Notes: generated by a model from the letters alone, not told the origin. A stretch of 64,000 nucleotides of DNA from an uncultured Prevotella sp. (GCA_946188165.1 CAMHTW010000004.1:1-64000); one strand, 5' to 3'; shown: positions 35,573 through 44,921, counted from the first letter of the stretch. Program-made: numbers and translations.

Positions 35573-35623
35573 TTTTGCAAATATAGGAATAATACGCCAA
35601 AGGTACCTCCTATATTTGCAAAA
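35573..35623. promoter_or_regulatory. 16-bp inverted repeat containing two divergent -7 elements
   Basis: TTTTGCAAATATAGGA (35573-35588) and TCCTATATTTGCAAAA (35608-35623) are perfect reverse complements 19 bases apart. Each arm contains TATATTTGC, one on each strand. The minus copy (35577-35585) is placed to drive the BspA-like gene. The symmetry would also suit a dimeric regulator. Confidence 0.7.
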
Positions 35624-35687
35624 ATGTCTCCTACATCTACAAAAAGTTCGTTGATGAAGGAATAATAGTTAAAAGGGAAGCTTACGT

Positions 35688-38576
35688 TTACCCGCCGATT
35701 TTCGGTTTCAGTTCGTCGGGTGACTCGTTGGTAAACATATCGACACGGGGGGCCTCGCGCTCGAAGAGGTGACGGATGACATCAACATCGACATACAACG
35801 AGGGATTGAAGTCTGGACTCTGCAGATAGCGCAGGATGCTATAGCGTAACTGACGAACAACGGGAGAGGGTGAAGCATGATGAGCGAGACCAACGGGAAG
35901 GGTGGTCATGAGCAAACGGCCACGGAGCACGCGGGCCTCGATGAGCATGCCGAGTTTACGCGAGACGTGCCATGTGTCGATGGGCTGCACGATGGGCTGA
36001 TAGTCACGGGGGAACTCGGCAAGGTTCATGACTTGCGTGCGGTTGACGAGCGACCACCAGTTCAGATTCTGCCAGTCGTCAGTGGGGAAATGGCGGAAAA
36101 CGGGGTGGGTGCTCTGAATATAGGCACCGGTGGTATGGGGGGGACGCATCTTGAACCATGAGGTGTTCCAGAACACGGGCAGGAAGGTGTGGCGCACGTC
36201 GTTACCGTAACGGATCTTGCCACCGGCGCAAATCAGCACGGTGCCGCCTTTCTTCAAGACTTTCAGCGCCTTGGCATCCAGCGTATCCGTCTCGTAGAAA
36301 TCTCTCATTTTCTCATTATCTTCATTTCCCAATTCCTTGGGATAAACCCAGAAGTCCCAGCTGTTTTTAATCGTCGGCGAGAATTGCACCAACAGCGTCA
36401 ACTTGCGGGGCGTGGTGATAGCGGCAAGCGGCTGCCGAACAGTTCCAAGGGGGATGTTCTTGCCTGTCGGCAATGTACCGGAAAACAAATCGCCCTGACT
36501 CAGAATGCTGTCGCCATCCTTGATGATATAGGTGGCACGGGCATCCGTCAGACTGGTCACGAAAGCATTATACGCCTCGACAGGGACCTGCAGCGTCTCG
36601 TCGTTGGTATAGACAAACTTGGGGAAACGCGCCAAGGGTACAATGGCATTACAGAACTGACGCCAGTCTTCAGCCGTACAATAGCCCTTCTCACGCCAAT
36701 GTACGTTGAGAGGACCAACAAGGGCGGTGCCCTGACCACTGTAGTCGTTAAGTCCTAAGAGTTGGAAACCGGCATAGTCCTTGGTACGCAGGTTGCGCTC
36801 TATCTCGTATTTGTAGCAGAGTGTCTGCAGGCGACCACTGGCCATCAGGAACTTTTCGGCCTGCAAGGCCATACCGTTATCGCGCAACAGGTCGCGGAAC
36901 AGCTCAAAGTTCCTGGCCTTATAGACCCCCGTATATTGCGGAATCTCCGAGAAATCGGGGAAGGCGCACCACTGACCCTGCTCGTGGGCCAGAATGGGCG
37001 AATGGTTAGGCACTGCCGACTTATAGTTGCGTGGGAAGAGCAACTGCTGGTAATAGTCGTCATCACTCGAAGGGGCATGCTTGTCCCAATCCAGTCCGCG
37101 GGCACCAGCCTTGACATGATATTCCGAGCCGTCATCCCATGCCCAGCCTCCACCGACACTGGCACCGGCATAGATCTTTGTGGGGTCGTACTGTTTCATG
37201 GCCTTCACCCATTCGTTACAGTAGCTGACCCAGTCGCCAGCGGGTTCGTTGCCGGCGGCCATCATCACAAACGACGGGTGGTGTCCGTATTCATCGATGA
37301 TGCGCTTGGTCTCGTCCATCAGATACTGGTCGATCTTCTGTCCGCGACGCAGTTTGACACCATGGTTGGGCCACGACGGACCCTCGGGTTGCAGATAGAT
37401 GCCTACACGGTCGGCAGCGGCAAAGGCAGCCTCTGGCGGACAATAGCTGTGGAAACGCATGTGGTTGAGGCCGTACTCCTTGCACTTGCGGAATATGCGT
37501 AACCACTCGGCTTCGTCGGTGGGGGGATAGCCCGTCTCGGGGAAACAGCAGTTGCCAACGGTGCCACGCAGGAACAAAGGGCGGCCGTTGAGTTGAATGT
37601 GACCATCCTTGACCTTGACATCGCGCAGACCGAAGGTTGTTTCATAGACATCATCGCCGGCCATAACCTTCAACTGGTAGAGACAGCGCTGAAACTCATC
37701 CCAGAGCTTATAGCCGTCTAAAGGAATCTGAAATTCCACAACATCCTTGTCTGCTTCCTTCGTGTATACTCTGCAGTCCGGACGTCGTTGGCCGTTATCC
37801 AACGGACGAACCTCTACACGCACGCCATATTCATGGATTGGCATGACGCGCACGCCTTTGAAATGATTCTCCAATTCGACCCTGACTGCCATAGAGCGCT
37901 TCTCAATATCAGGACGGATGCGGACTTGCCGGATATTCAGTTTCTTCCACTGTGCCTGCAGTTCGACACGTCCCACGATACCGTTCCAGTTGCCTTGCGT
38001 CTGGTCGGTGACGCTATGCGAGTCCTGCCCGACGCAGACGTTCTCGATACCGTTATAGACGCAGATGGCAATAGTGTTGCTCGCGCCACTATTGACAGCA
38101 TCAGTAATATCATAGCGATGAGGCGTAGAAAGCGACATCTGATGTCCGACGCGCCGACCGTTCACATAGACGGTGGTCTCGATGTGCGGACGTTCCAAAA
38201 ACAGTGTGATGCGGCGGTCTTTCCAGTTTTTGGGAATATAGATACTACGCCTATAGCAAGCATTACCTACATAATGCTTTTCGGGTGTAAGGAAGAACGG
38301 AAACTTCATCTGCCCCTCGACGCGATATTTCGCCATATAGGGATTGAAATAGAACGACGAGTCGTAGAGCGAACCCGTCCACTGCGTCTTCGTTGACACG
38401 ATATCGCCCTTGTCGTTAGTCAACATGGAACCTGGCAACATGACATAGTCGTGATAGACGGTGCTGTCACCAAGGGAGAAGTCCCAAGGACCGGCGAGGG
38501 AAATCGTTTGAGCAGCTATGCTGTTTAAAGAGAAATGACAAATGAGAAATGATAAAGCTATCAGCAGTCGTTTCAT
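35688..38576 (-). CDS. exported glycoside hydrolase family 2 enzyme
   Basis: The 962-residue protein has a signal peptide, an N-terminal sugar-binding jelly roll (GPWDFSLGD, with FLERPHIETTVYVNGRRVG), an Ig-like domain, a TIM barrel (about residues 320-620) and a C-terminal region. The barrel shows GNEPAG with the probable acid/base Glu444 and HEQGQW with the probable nucleophile Glu532. GH2 includes beta-galactosidases, glucuronidases and mannosidases; specificity is not readable here. It is last in a minus-strand unit with GH35, RhaM and CE12, with three bases between it and the GH35 stop. The signal core LSFLICHFSL is read from heptads at 38533-38560. Confidence 0.88.
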   Translation of the reverse strand: MKRLLIALSFLICHFSLNSIAAQTISLAGPWDFSLGDSTVYHDYVMLPGSMLTNDKGDIVSTKTQWTGSLYDSSFYFNPYMAKYRVEGQMKFPFFLTPEKHYVGNACYRRSIYIPKNWKDRRITLFLERPHIETTVYVNGRRVGHQMSLSTPHRYDITDAVNSGASNTIAICVYNGIENVCVGQDSHSVTDQTQGNWNGIVGRVELQAQWKKLNIRQVRIRPDIEKRSMAVRVELENHFKGVRVMPIHEYGVRVEVRPLDNGQRRPDCRVYTKEADKDVVEFQIPLDGYKLWDEFQRCLYQLKVMAGDDVYETTFGLRDVKVKDGHIQLNGRPLFLRGTVGNCCFPETGYPPTDEAEWLRIFRKCKEYGLNHMRFHSYCPPEAAFAAADRVGIYLQPEGPSWPNHGVKLRRGQKIDQYLMDETKRIIDEYGHHPSFVMMAAGNEPAGDWVSYCNEWVKAMKQYDPTKIYAGASVGGGWAWDDGSEYHVKAGARGLDWDKHAPSSDDDYYQQLLFPRNYKSAVPNHSPILAHEQGQWCAFPDFSEIPQYTGVYKARNFELFRDLLRDNGMALQAEKFLMASGRLQTLCYKYEIERNLRTKDYAGFQLLGLNDYSGQGTALVGPLNVHWREKGYCTAEDWRQFCNAIVPLARFPKFVYTNDETLQVPVEAYNAFVTSLTDARATYIIKDGDSILSQGDLFSGTLPTGKNIPLGTVRQPLAAITTPRKLTLLVQFSPTIKNSWDFWVYPKELGNEDNEKMRDFYETDTLDAKALKVLKKGGTVLICAGGKIRYGNDVRHTFLPVFWNTSWFKMRPPHTTGAYIQSTHPVFRHFPTDDWQNLNWWSLVNRTQVMNLAEFPRDYQPIVQPIDTWHVSRKLGMLIEARVLRGRLLMTTLPVGLAHHASPSPVVRQLRYSILRYLQSPDFNPSLYVDVDVIRHLFEREAPRVDMFTNESPDELKPKIGG
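38533..38560 (-). repeat. heptads encoding the GH2 signal-peptide core
   Basis: On + the units are AAATGAC, AAATGAG, AAATGAT and AAAGCTA, in register. On the coding strand they read FLICHFSL. Confidence 0.7.
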
Positions 38577-38579
38577 GGG

Positions 38580-40676
38580 CTATTGCATGTTGATGATTTC
38601 AATATTAGTGACGGCTTCGCCAGCTGTGCGGTCGGCTTCGCGAGGCAGATATATGGGTGCTTCAGGTTGTAGGGGCAGGATGCGCAGTTCCAACTCGGTG
38701 CAATCCTTGGGCAGTCGCCACAAACCATAGAGGAACGGACGACCGTAGTAAAAGTTGTCGGCCACAAGACGGCCATTGGCATAGAGGCGGGCACAGTCGC
38801 CGCGATAAGTAATGCCAAGGAGGGCAGATGGCTGATGTATGATGTCTGATGACAGGGCAATGCGGTAGACTGCGGCATCATTCCAATCCTGCTCAGAGGG
38901 AGCCTCAGCAACCTTAGCCTTCCCTTTCTTGATGGTGCGCAGAGGGCCAGCATCCTTCACCTTGGAAAATTCTGTCAACTTTTCACTATTATCTTTTATC
39001 TTTTCACTTAAGAACAGCCGTTCAGCCTGTTCACGGGTCAACAGACAAATGTTGGCATATACAGGCGTTTCAGTGCCCTTGGCCTTGACATTCTTCAGCG
39101 TCTTGCCACTCTGGAGAGCAATGGTAGTGGGGATGCCAGGAATCTGCATCAAGTAGAGTTTGCCGTCACGACGCGCCACCAACTGAGCCGTAGCATAGCG
39201 GATGCCGGCAATATTGACGGGGAAAAAAGCCATGCAGCCAGTGGGGACTGTCAGACGCGGCAAAGTGACGCCACAGGCTGTCAGCTGTTGGCGCTTGGCT
39301 GTCAGCTGCTGAAAGCGTTCGTAGTTGTTGATAAAGATGAAGCCGCTGTCACCCAGACTGCGGACTGCCCAGCGAAGTGCATCGTCCTGACCGCGTTTCA
39401 AGTCCTGCGGTGCAGGGAATGAAGCCTCCATTGGAGCGAGGGTCTCGCCAAAGTCCTGCATGAAGAGGTGAAGCGGACGCAACATGTAGTATTGCGGATA
39501 GGGTTGTCCGAATTCGCCCAAAGGTGCCTGGAAGTCGTAGGTACAGACGGGCAGGTCGTTATTGGCCGTGCCTGGCGACGTCTGCACCTCGTTCAGGGTA
39601 TGCAGGACACCGTCTGGATTGGTGCCGCCATGATACATGTAGTAGCCCAGAAGGTTGGAACCGGAACCGAGTTTGACAAGCGCCATCGAGTAGGCATCCT
39701 CTGGATAGACGTAAGGACGACGGTGATAGGCTGTCGCCATACCGCCTCCTAATTCGCATGTGAAGTAAGGATATTGCTCGTCGCCCTTATTGAGTTTTGC
39801 ATCCTGTTTACCCAAGAGGTCTGTTCCAATAGCGGTACTCGAACGGAAAGTCTTGAAATTAAAGGCCTTGTAGTAGTTGCCACACCCCTCCGTTACCTCC
39901 TTGTCCCAAAAACCGTCGGCATAGTCGCCGTAGAGGGGCAGCATCGCACCGTATGGTACGGGCGTGCGCAGTTCCGGCCATCCTGTTCGCGTATAGAAAG
40001 GCAGGTCGAAACCTATTTTCAGAGCTATCTGCTTGAGGGCCATCAGGTATTCGCCACGGCCTCGATATTCGTTGTCGAACTGGGCAGCGATAACGGGACC
40101 ACCGTCCTTCCACTGCAAACCCTGCACCTGCGTAAAAATCTGGCGATAGAGTTTCTCAACTAAACTAAGAAACACTGGGTCGGTGCTACGCAGAGAAATG
40201 GGTTTACTACTCCCCTCGCCTTTTCTCCCACCTGAAGGTAGGAGTGTGGCACGCAATGGAGAGGGGTTAGAGGTAAGGCCAAATACCCAGTCAGGAATAC
40301 CACCATTACGCACCTCGCCATGACAGAACGGGCCCAGACGCAATACGACAGGCATCTGTTCTTGTTTGCAAATCTCTAAGAAACGGCGCAGGTCACGCTG
40401 TCCGTCCCAACGGAAGATACCCGCTTTCTCCTCGATATGATTCCAAAAAATGTAGGTGGCAATCATCGTTACCCCACCCTCGCGCATCTTCCGCACCTCA
40501 CGCTGCCACTCATCGGCAGGAACACGCGAATAGTGTATCTCGCCCATCACAGGACAGACGCGATGACCGTCGATAATGAGACTCTTGCTGTCCCACGTCA
40601 CAGGTTTCCCTAAGTCGGCAGACCGCATCGTGAGAGCCCCCATGAGCAAACAGCCCAACAGAATAGCCTTTCTCAT
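38580..40676 (-). CDS. exported beta-galactosidase, glycoside hydrolase family 35
   Basis: The 698 residues include a signal peptide (MRKAILLGCLLMGALTMRSA), the GH35 opening VMGEIHYSRVP, the LRLGPFCHGEVRNGGIPDWV signature, and the catalytic pair: acid/base Glu203 in QFDNEYR and probable nucleophile Glu308 in TCELGGG. C-terminal jelly-roll domains follow. GH35 releases terminal beta-galactose, fitting galactan side chains of rhamnogalacturonan-I. About 25 residues (133-160) between IPDWVFG and LRSTDP are not expected and are encoded by a palindromic repeat. Three internal heptad tracts also occur (38828-38855, 38973-39014, 39269-39310). Confidence 0.92.
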   Translation of the reverse strand: MRKAILLGCLLMGALTMRSADLGKPVTWDSKSLIIDGHRVCPVMGEIHYSRVPADEWQREVRKMREGGVTMIATYIFWNHIEEKAGIFRWDGQRDLRRFLEICKQEQMPVVLRLGPFCHGEVRNGGIPDWVFGLTSNPSPLRATLLPSGGRKGEGSSKPISLRSTDPVFLSLVEKLYRQIFTQVQGLQWKDGGPVIAAQFDNEYRGRGEYLMALKQIALKIGFDLPFYTRTGWPELRTPVPYGAMLPLYGDYADGFWDKEVTEGCGNYYKAFNFKTFRSSTAIGTDLLGKQDAKLNKGDEQYPYFTCELGGGMATAYHRRPYVYPEDAYSMALVKLGSGSNLLGYYMYHGGTNPDGVLHTLNEVQTSPGTANNDLPVCTYDFQAPLGEFGQPYPQYYMLRPLHLFMQDFGETLAPMEASFPAPQDLKRGQDDALRWAVRSLGDSGFIFINNYERFQQLTAKRQQLTACGVTLPRLTVPTGCMAFFPVNIAGIRYATAQLVARRDGKLYLMQIPGIPTTIALQSGKTLKNVKAKGTETPVYANICLLTREQAERLFLSEKIKDNSEKLTEFSKVKDAGPLRTIKKGKAKVAEAPSEQDWNDAAVYRIALSSDIIHQPSALLGITYRGDCARLYANGRLVADNFYYGRPFLYGLWRLPKDCTELELRILPLQPEAPIYLPREADRTAGEAVTNIEIINMQ
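38973..39014 (-). repeat. in-frame heptad tract in the GH35 gene
   Basis: TGTCAAC, TTTTCAC, TATTATC, TTTTATC, TTTTCAC and TTAAGAA follow one another in register on +. On the coding strand they read SEKIKDNSEKLTE, a hydrophilic segment between domains. Another tract of ATGnCTG units lies at 38828-38855. Confidence 0.8.
40212..40266. repeat. palindromic element inside the GH35 gene
   Basis: CCCCTC (40212) and GAGGGG (ending 40266) bracket a near palindrome CTCCCACCTGAAGGTAGGAG at 40225-40244. On the minus strand the element reads GCGTGCCACACTC followed by ACCTTCAGGT, matching the plus strand at 51809-51840 inside the RND pump gene. Confidence 0.85.
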
Positions 40677-40680
40677 GAAC

Positions 40681-40998
40681 TCAATCTAAATGGAACACTT
40701 CTTGCAGCGGAATAGTGACTGGCGAATTGTCGGGGTTTACCTCCATGATATCTGCCATCATATCCCACCAGCGCTGCGTGATGGGATCGACATCGGTGGT
40801 GTCTTGTGACGAACCTTCACCCTGGCACTCCTGATAGGCAAAGAGCAGATTGGTGTCCTTGTCCCAGAAGATGCTATAGTTCTTGACACCTGCCTCGTGA
40901 ATCATCTCAACGAGTTCGGGCCAGATGGCTGCATGGCGACGCTGATATTCATCCTCGCAGCCCGGCTTCAGATACATTTTAAATGCAAATCGTTTCAT
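40681..40998 (-). CDS. rhaM: L-rhamnose mutarotase
   Basis: RhaM interconverts alpha- and beta-L-rhamnopyranose in the cytoplasm. I start at ATG 40998 (MKRFAFKMYLKPG), giving 105 residues. The family pattern EYQRRHAAIWPEL (catalytic His), LLFAYQE, QRWWDMMADIM and NPDNSPV...EVFHL is complete. About eight extra residues (EGSSQDTT) sit in the loop after LLFAYQECQ. It stands between the GH35 and CE12 genes on the same strand, linking the cluster to rhamnose released from rhamnogalacturonan. Eight heptads fill the gap to CE12. Confidence 0.93.
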   Translation of the reverse strand: MKRFAFKMYLKPGCEDEYQRRHAAIWPELVEMIHEAGVKNYSIFWDKDTNLLFAYQECQGEGSSQDTTDVDPITQRWWDMMADIMEVNPDNSPVTIPLQEVFHLD

Positions 40999-41000
40999 CT

Positions 41001-41056
41001 CAATTATCAATTATGAATTATGAATTATGAATTATGAATTATGCATTAAGCATTAT
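41001..41056. repeat. eight heptads between rhaM and the CE12 gene
   Basis: CAATTAT twice, GAATTAT four times, GCATTAA and GCATTAT run without interruption from two bases upstream of the rhaM ATG to the CE12 stop. Confidence 0.93.
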
Positions 41057-42231
41057 CAGTTCCCATCGGGTTTGGTGATGTTCGAACCAGCAGACATGTG
41101 CCATACGAACTGGGCGGGATCGTCGGGCTGGGCGGGATTATAGTCCTGCCAGTCGGCGCGCAGATGGCGAACTAGTGGCGAGTCCATTTGTTTCAGTCCC
41201 GTTACAATCATCTTGGCAATCTGCCATGCACCGTAGGGGTTGAAATGTGTATTGTCAGCCAAGGCTTTGTCCTGCCCGGGGAAGGTGTTGGCAGGATAGT
41301 GTACCAAGGCTTTCTTTGAACCCTCTTCGCCCAATGCTTCGTAGAAGGTTGTTGACATGGCAGTGAGGTCGATGACGGGCACATGTTCGCGACGGGCCAC
41401 AGTCTTCATGGCCTCGGGGTAGTCACCATGGGTATTCTGGTTGCGACCGTCCTTGAAGGCACGACGCGCCGTTGGGGTGCAGAAGATGATGTGGCCACCG
41501 GCAGACTTCACGCGGTCGGCAAAGATTTTCAGATTGCGCGAATAGGAATACCACGCACCGTCACCGGCCTTCTTCTCTTTCTCGTCGTTATGACCGAACT
41601 CCACGATGACGTAGTCGTCCTTCTTCAGCTGCGTCAGAATCTTGTCTAAACGCAACTGTGCCAGGAACGTGGTACACGATAGTCCGCTCTCGGCATAGTT
41701 GGCAAACACCACGCCCTCGCCAAACCAGCGTGTAATCATCTGTCCCCACGATGCCCACGGCTCGTTTTCCTGGTCGACAACGGTAGAATTGCCGCAAAGG
41801 AAGACGGTGGTTACATTCTTGATGGGTTCTATCTGGATGCGCTGTACGGCAGGCATCGGACCGCAGAACGACAGGTTGAGCGAATCGTCCCAATTCTTAT
41901 AATCGATTTCACGGGGCTTTAGTTTCACACGGGTCTTCGAATCAATCACGGGGTTGTGTTTGTTGACCACGAACGAGACGGTCTCGTACTTGCCCTTTTT
42001 CGTCGTTATCATGTCGAAATAGTGGCGGCGGCTCTCGGCACGCACAACGGTCTGTCCGGCTTTCTTCTTGTTACCAAGAGTTACCGTCACACGATAGTTA
42101 CCGTCAGGCACTTGCGCCGAGAACGTAAAGGGTTGAGTGCTTACCTTATTTAATAAGGTGTCAATGGTTTGTGCCTGTGCAGCCGTCATGCTGCAAGCAA
42201 CCAAACAAAGTGTAAAAATCAGTTTTTTCAT
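41056..42231 (-). CDS. exported rhamnogalacturonan acetylesterase-like SGNH hydrolase (CE12)
   Basis: The start is ATG 42231 (MKKLIFTLCLVACSMTAAQA, signal peptide); the longer open frame upstream crosses the promoter. An N-terminal beta-sandwich domain (about 25-165) precedes an SGNH domain. Block I is FLCGNSTVVDQ with the catalytic Ser, then ANYAESGLS, IVEFGHNDEK with Asn-Asp, and DNTHFNPYGA with the Asp-x-x-His pair. This matches CE12 enzymes that deacetylate rhamnogalacturonan. It is the first gene of the minus-strand unit CE12-rhaM-GH35-GH2, with a probable -7 element TAACTTTGT at 42254-42262. Confidence 0.9.
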   Translation of the reverse strand: MKKLIFTLCLVACSMTAAQAQTIDTLLNKVSTQPFTFSAQVPDGNYRVTVTLGNKKKAGQTVVRAESRRHYFDMITTKKGKYETVSFVVNKHNPVIDSKTRVKLKPREIDYKNWDDSLNLSFCGPMPAVQRIQIEPIKNVTTVFLCGNSTVVDQENEPWASWGQMITRWFGEGVVFANYAESGLSCTTFLAQLRLDKILTQLKKDDYVIVEFGHNDEKEKKAGDGAWYSYSRNLKIFADRVKSAGGHIIFCTPTARRAFKDGRNQNTHGDYPEAMKTVARREHVPVIDLTAMSTTFYEALGEEGSKKALVHYPANTFPGQDKALADNTHFNPYGAWQIAKMIVTGLKQMDSPLVRHLRADWQDYNPAQPDDPAQFVWHMSAGSNITKPDGN

Positions 42232-42346
42232 TGTAGTTTGAATGTTTAACGCGACAAAGTTACTAAAAAACGAGCGAAGAACAAAACAATCTCGATTGTT
42301 TTTTTCTTCCGAGTGCAGAATAAGTTCGTCACAAAGTGACAAAGTC

Positions 42347-42453
42347 ACGAAAAAAAAACATTAAACAATAAACATTAAACATAAAAAAACAAATGGCAGG
42401 AGCAATTTTTTCACTTTTCACTTTTCATTTTTCACTTTTTTTCGTACCTTTGC
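42347..42453. repeat. heptad-core-heptad mosaic in the divergent pectin-cluster promoter region
   Basis: ATTAAAC-type heptads, a core ATGGCAGGAGCAATTTT, TTTTCAC/TTTTCAT heptads, a T-run and the -7 element TACCTTTGC (42445-42453) follow in the same order as at 6331-6425. A minus-strand -7 element (42254-42262) lies on the other side. Confidence 0.82.
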
Positions 42454-42476
42454 GCACAAACAAACTCAAAAACACT

Positions 42477-44843
42477 ATGAAACGAATTTTCTCACTACTT
42501 TCTGTAGTCCTGCTCGCTGCCAGTTCTACAATGGCACAGCGACAAGTGGAAACGTTGAATTTTGACTGGCAATTCAGTCGCGACGCATCGTTCAAAGTCG
42601 CCAGTCATGTTGACGTACCCCATGATTTTCAGATTTCACAACCATGGGTGGCACCCTCTGCCGGTGAAAAGGCCGACAACTCGGATGCTGCTGCCAACAT
42701 CAAGAGCCGCCTGTCGGCACGCGGCTTCAAGGAGATTGGTACAGGCTGGTACAAAAAGACCATCACGCCCGATGCGGCAAAAAGAGGTAAGCGCATACTG
42801 CTCGACTTCGAGGGTGTGATGCTGACTGCCGACGTCTTTCTAAACGGGCAGCGCATTGGCGGCACCGACTACGGCTACGTCGGTTTCGAGATTGACATCA
42901 CCAACCAGTTGAAGTATGGGCAACCCAATGAACTGCTTGTAAAAGCTGAGACACAGGACGAGAAGGCCTCGCGCTGGTACACGGGCGGCGGTCTGTTCCG
43001 TGACGTCAACCTCATCACGACCTCTGCCGACCTGTATCTGGAACGTCACCCGCTGTATATTACCACATGCGACAACCGTTTCGTCACTGTTGGTGTGGAA
43101 TTTACCAATCGCAGCCGGCAGAAGGACGTGGCGATTGGTTTGAAACTCTACGACCCAGATGGCACATGTGTCTATGAAAGCAAGGAGAACTTTACCCGTC
43201 GGGCTGCCTCACGCACACAGGAGGTTCGCATGAAGGAGGTACGGATAACAGACCCGAAACTATGGGATGTCAACAGTCCTAACCTGTATCGTGCTGAGGT
43301 GACGCTGATGACGAAAGACGGGAAGGTCATGGACTCGTATTCGGAGCACTTCGGAATTCGCACCATCGAGTACGGTCCGGCATTCGGACTGAAACTGAAC
43401 GGCAAGAAGGTGCTGCTACAGGGGTATGCCAACCACCACACGCTGGGGGCTTTAGGCGCTGCCGCCTATCCGCGTGCCATCGAGAAACGCCTGCAGTTGA
43501 TGAAGGAATTTGGCATCAACCATATCCGCACGTCCCACAATCCCTATTCGCGCCAGTTCATTGAACTCTGCGACAAATACGGCATCCTGGTCGTCAACGA
43601 ACTCTACGACAAGTGGACGCGCCAGCATTCTGGCACCCGTGTCCCATTCATGAATCACTGGGCTTACGACGTCAGCGAATGGGTGAAGCGCGACCGCAAC
43701 TCGCCCAGTGTCGTCATGTGGAGCCTCGGCAATGAGTTGCAGCAAGACCCCAACCAACCGTTCAACGACTGGGGCGTGACATGTTACAAGATGATGAAAC
43801 CTGTACTGGAGCGTTATGACTCCACACGCAAGGTCACCGTGGCCATGCACCCGCGCTATCGCAATTGGGAGACTGACTCGCTGCCTTGCGACCTTGCCAT
43901 GCAGACGGATATACAGGCATATAATTATAGGTATATGTACTTCCCCGGCGACGGACGCCGCTTTCCGTGGATGACATTCTACCAGAGCGAAGCCTCGACA
44001 CAGGCTATGGGACAGAATTTCTTCGAGATGGACCTGAAGAAGGTTATCGGACTGGCTTATTGGGGCGCCATCGACTATCTGGGCGAAAGCATGGGATGGC
44101 CCCAGAAAGGTTGGGCACAGGGTGTGTTCTACATCTCGTTAGACCCCAAGCCCAAAGCCTACTATATGCGTTCGTTCTTCAAACCCGACGAACCCTTAGT
44201 CCACTTGGCCGTGCTGGAAAGCGAGAATGCCGAGATGTGGAACGGTGTAAAGATGGGCAACGACCGTATGTCAGAAAACTGGAACCGTGCTGAAGGATCG
44301 AAGGCAAACATCTACATCTATACTAACGGTGACGAGGTGGAGCTGTTGCTCAACGGCAAGAGCCTCGGGCGGAAGGCCAATCCTAAGGAAGCCAAACTGC
44401 GCAACCAGATTCGATGGGGTGAAATCGCGTACAAGAGCGGCAAACTGGAAGCAGTGGCCTACAAGAATGGCAAGCCCGTTGCCCGTCATGCCCTTGAAAC
44501 AACCGGTAAGCCCGTTAAGATTCTTGCCGAGCCCGACAACACGAATTGGCAAGCTAATGGTATGGATTTGCAACATGTCCGACTGACTGTCGTCGACAGC
44601 AAGGGGCGTCGCTGTCTGTCATACAACGACGAACTTGATTTCAGCATTACTGGCGATGCCAGCATTGTGGCTGTGACAAATGGCGACATCACCACTGACG
44701 AGATAGCCACCCAACCACACGTCCGTCTCTGGCAAGGTCAAGCTATGATCATCCTGCGCAGCGGTCGCCAGGCATCGAAGATAACGCTGACGACAAAGCC
44801 CAAGACATTCAAGGACTTCATCACCAAACTGGAAACTAAATAA
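42477..44843 (+). CDS. exported glycoside hydrolase family 2, probable beta-galactosidase
   Basis: The start is ATG 42477, 24 bases after the -7 element; an in-frame ATG at 42393 lies upstream of the promoter in repeats. The 788 residues have a signal peptide ending SSTMAQ, a sugar-binding domain with the family phrase RWYTGGGLFRDV, an Ig-like domain, a TIM barrel and C-terminal beta domains. GNE at 418-420 carries the acid/base and YQSEAST (Glu505) the likely nucleophile. RTSHNPYSRQFIELCDKYGI is typical of GH2 beta-galactosidases. It heads the plus-strand unit GH2-GH105-GH106-aldo/keto reductase. Confidence 0.92.
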   Translation: MKRIFSLLSVVLLAASSTMAQRQVETLNFDWQFSRDASFKVASHVDVPHDFQISQPWVAPSAGEKADNSDAAANIKSRLSARGFKEIGTGWYKKTITPDAAKRGKRILLDFEGVMLTADVFLNGQRIGGTDYGYVGFEIDITNQLKYGQPNELLVKAETQDEKASRWYTGGGLFRDVNLITTSADLYLERHPLYITTCDNRFVTVGVEFTNRSRQKDVAIGLKLYDPDGTCVYESKENFTRRAASRTQEVRMKEVRITDPKLWDVNSPNLYRAEVTLMTKDGKVMDSYSEHFGIRTIEYGPAFGLKLNGKKVLLQGYANHHTLGALGAAAYPRAIEKRLQLMKEFGINHIRTSHNPYSRQFIELCDKYGILVVNELYDKWTRQHSGTRVPFMNHWAYDVSEWVKRDRNSPSVVMWSLGNELQQDPNQPFNDWGVTCYKMMKPVLERYDSTRKVTVAMHPRYRNWETDSLPCDLAMQTDIQAYNYRYMYFPGDGRRFPWMTFYQSEASTQAMGQNFFEMDLKKVIGLAYWGAIDYLGESMGWPQKGWAQGVFYISLDPKPKAYYMRSFFKPDEPLVHLAVLESENAEMWNGVKMGNDRMSENWNRAEGSKANIYIYTNGDEVELLLNGKSLGRKANPKEAKLRNQIRWGEIAYKSGKLEAVAYKNGKPVARHALETTGKPVKILAEPDNTNWQANGMDLQHVRLTVVDSKGRRCLSYNDELDFSITGDASIVAVTNGDITTDEIATQPHVRLWQGQAMIILRSGRQASKITLTTKPKTFKDFITKLETK

Positions 44844-44844
44844 C

Positions 44845-44913
44845 GGGCTTTGCCCTAAATTAGCGGGCTTTGCCCTAAATAAAAAATAATAAATAATAAA
44901 TAAAAAATAAAAA
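44845..44913 (+). repeat. GGGCTTTGCCC palindromes with A-rich heptads (inverted composite)
   Basis: GGGCTTTGCCC occurs at 44845-44855 and 44865-44875, each followed by TAAAT, then AATAAAAA-type units to 44913. The unit is the reverse orientation of the composite that encodes the signal peptides at 44953-45002 and 46258-46306. Confidence 0.82.
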
Positions 44914-44921
44914 GCAACTAT

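Noticed and set aside
42393..42476. N-terminal extension of the GH2 protein (start at 42393)
   Set aside because: The extra residues are read from TTTTCAC heptads and lie upstream of the -7 element; MKRIFSLLSVVLLAAS at 42477 is a proper signal peptide.
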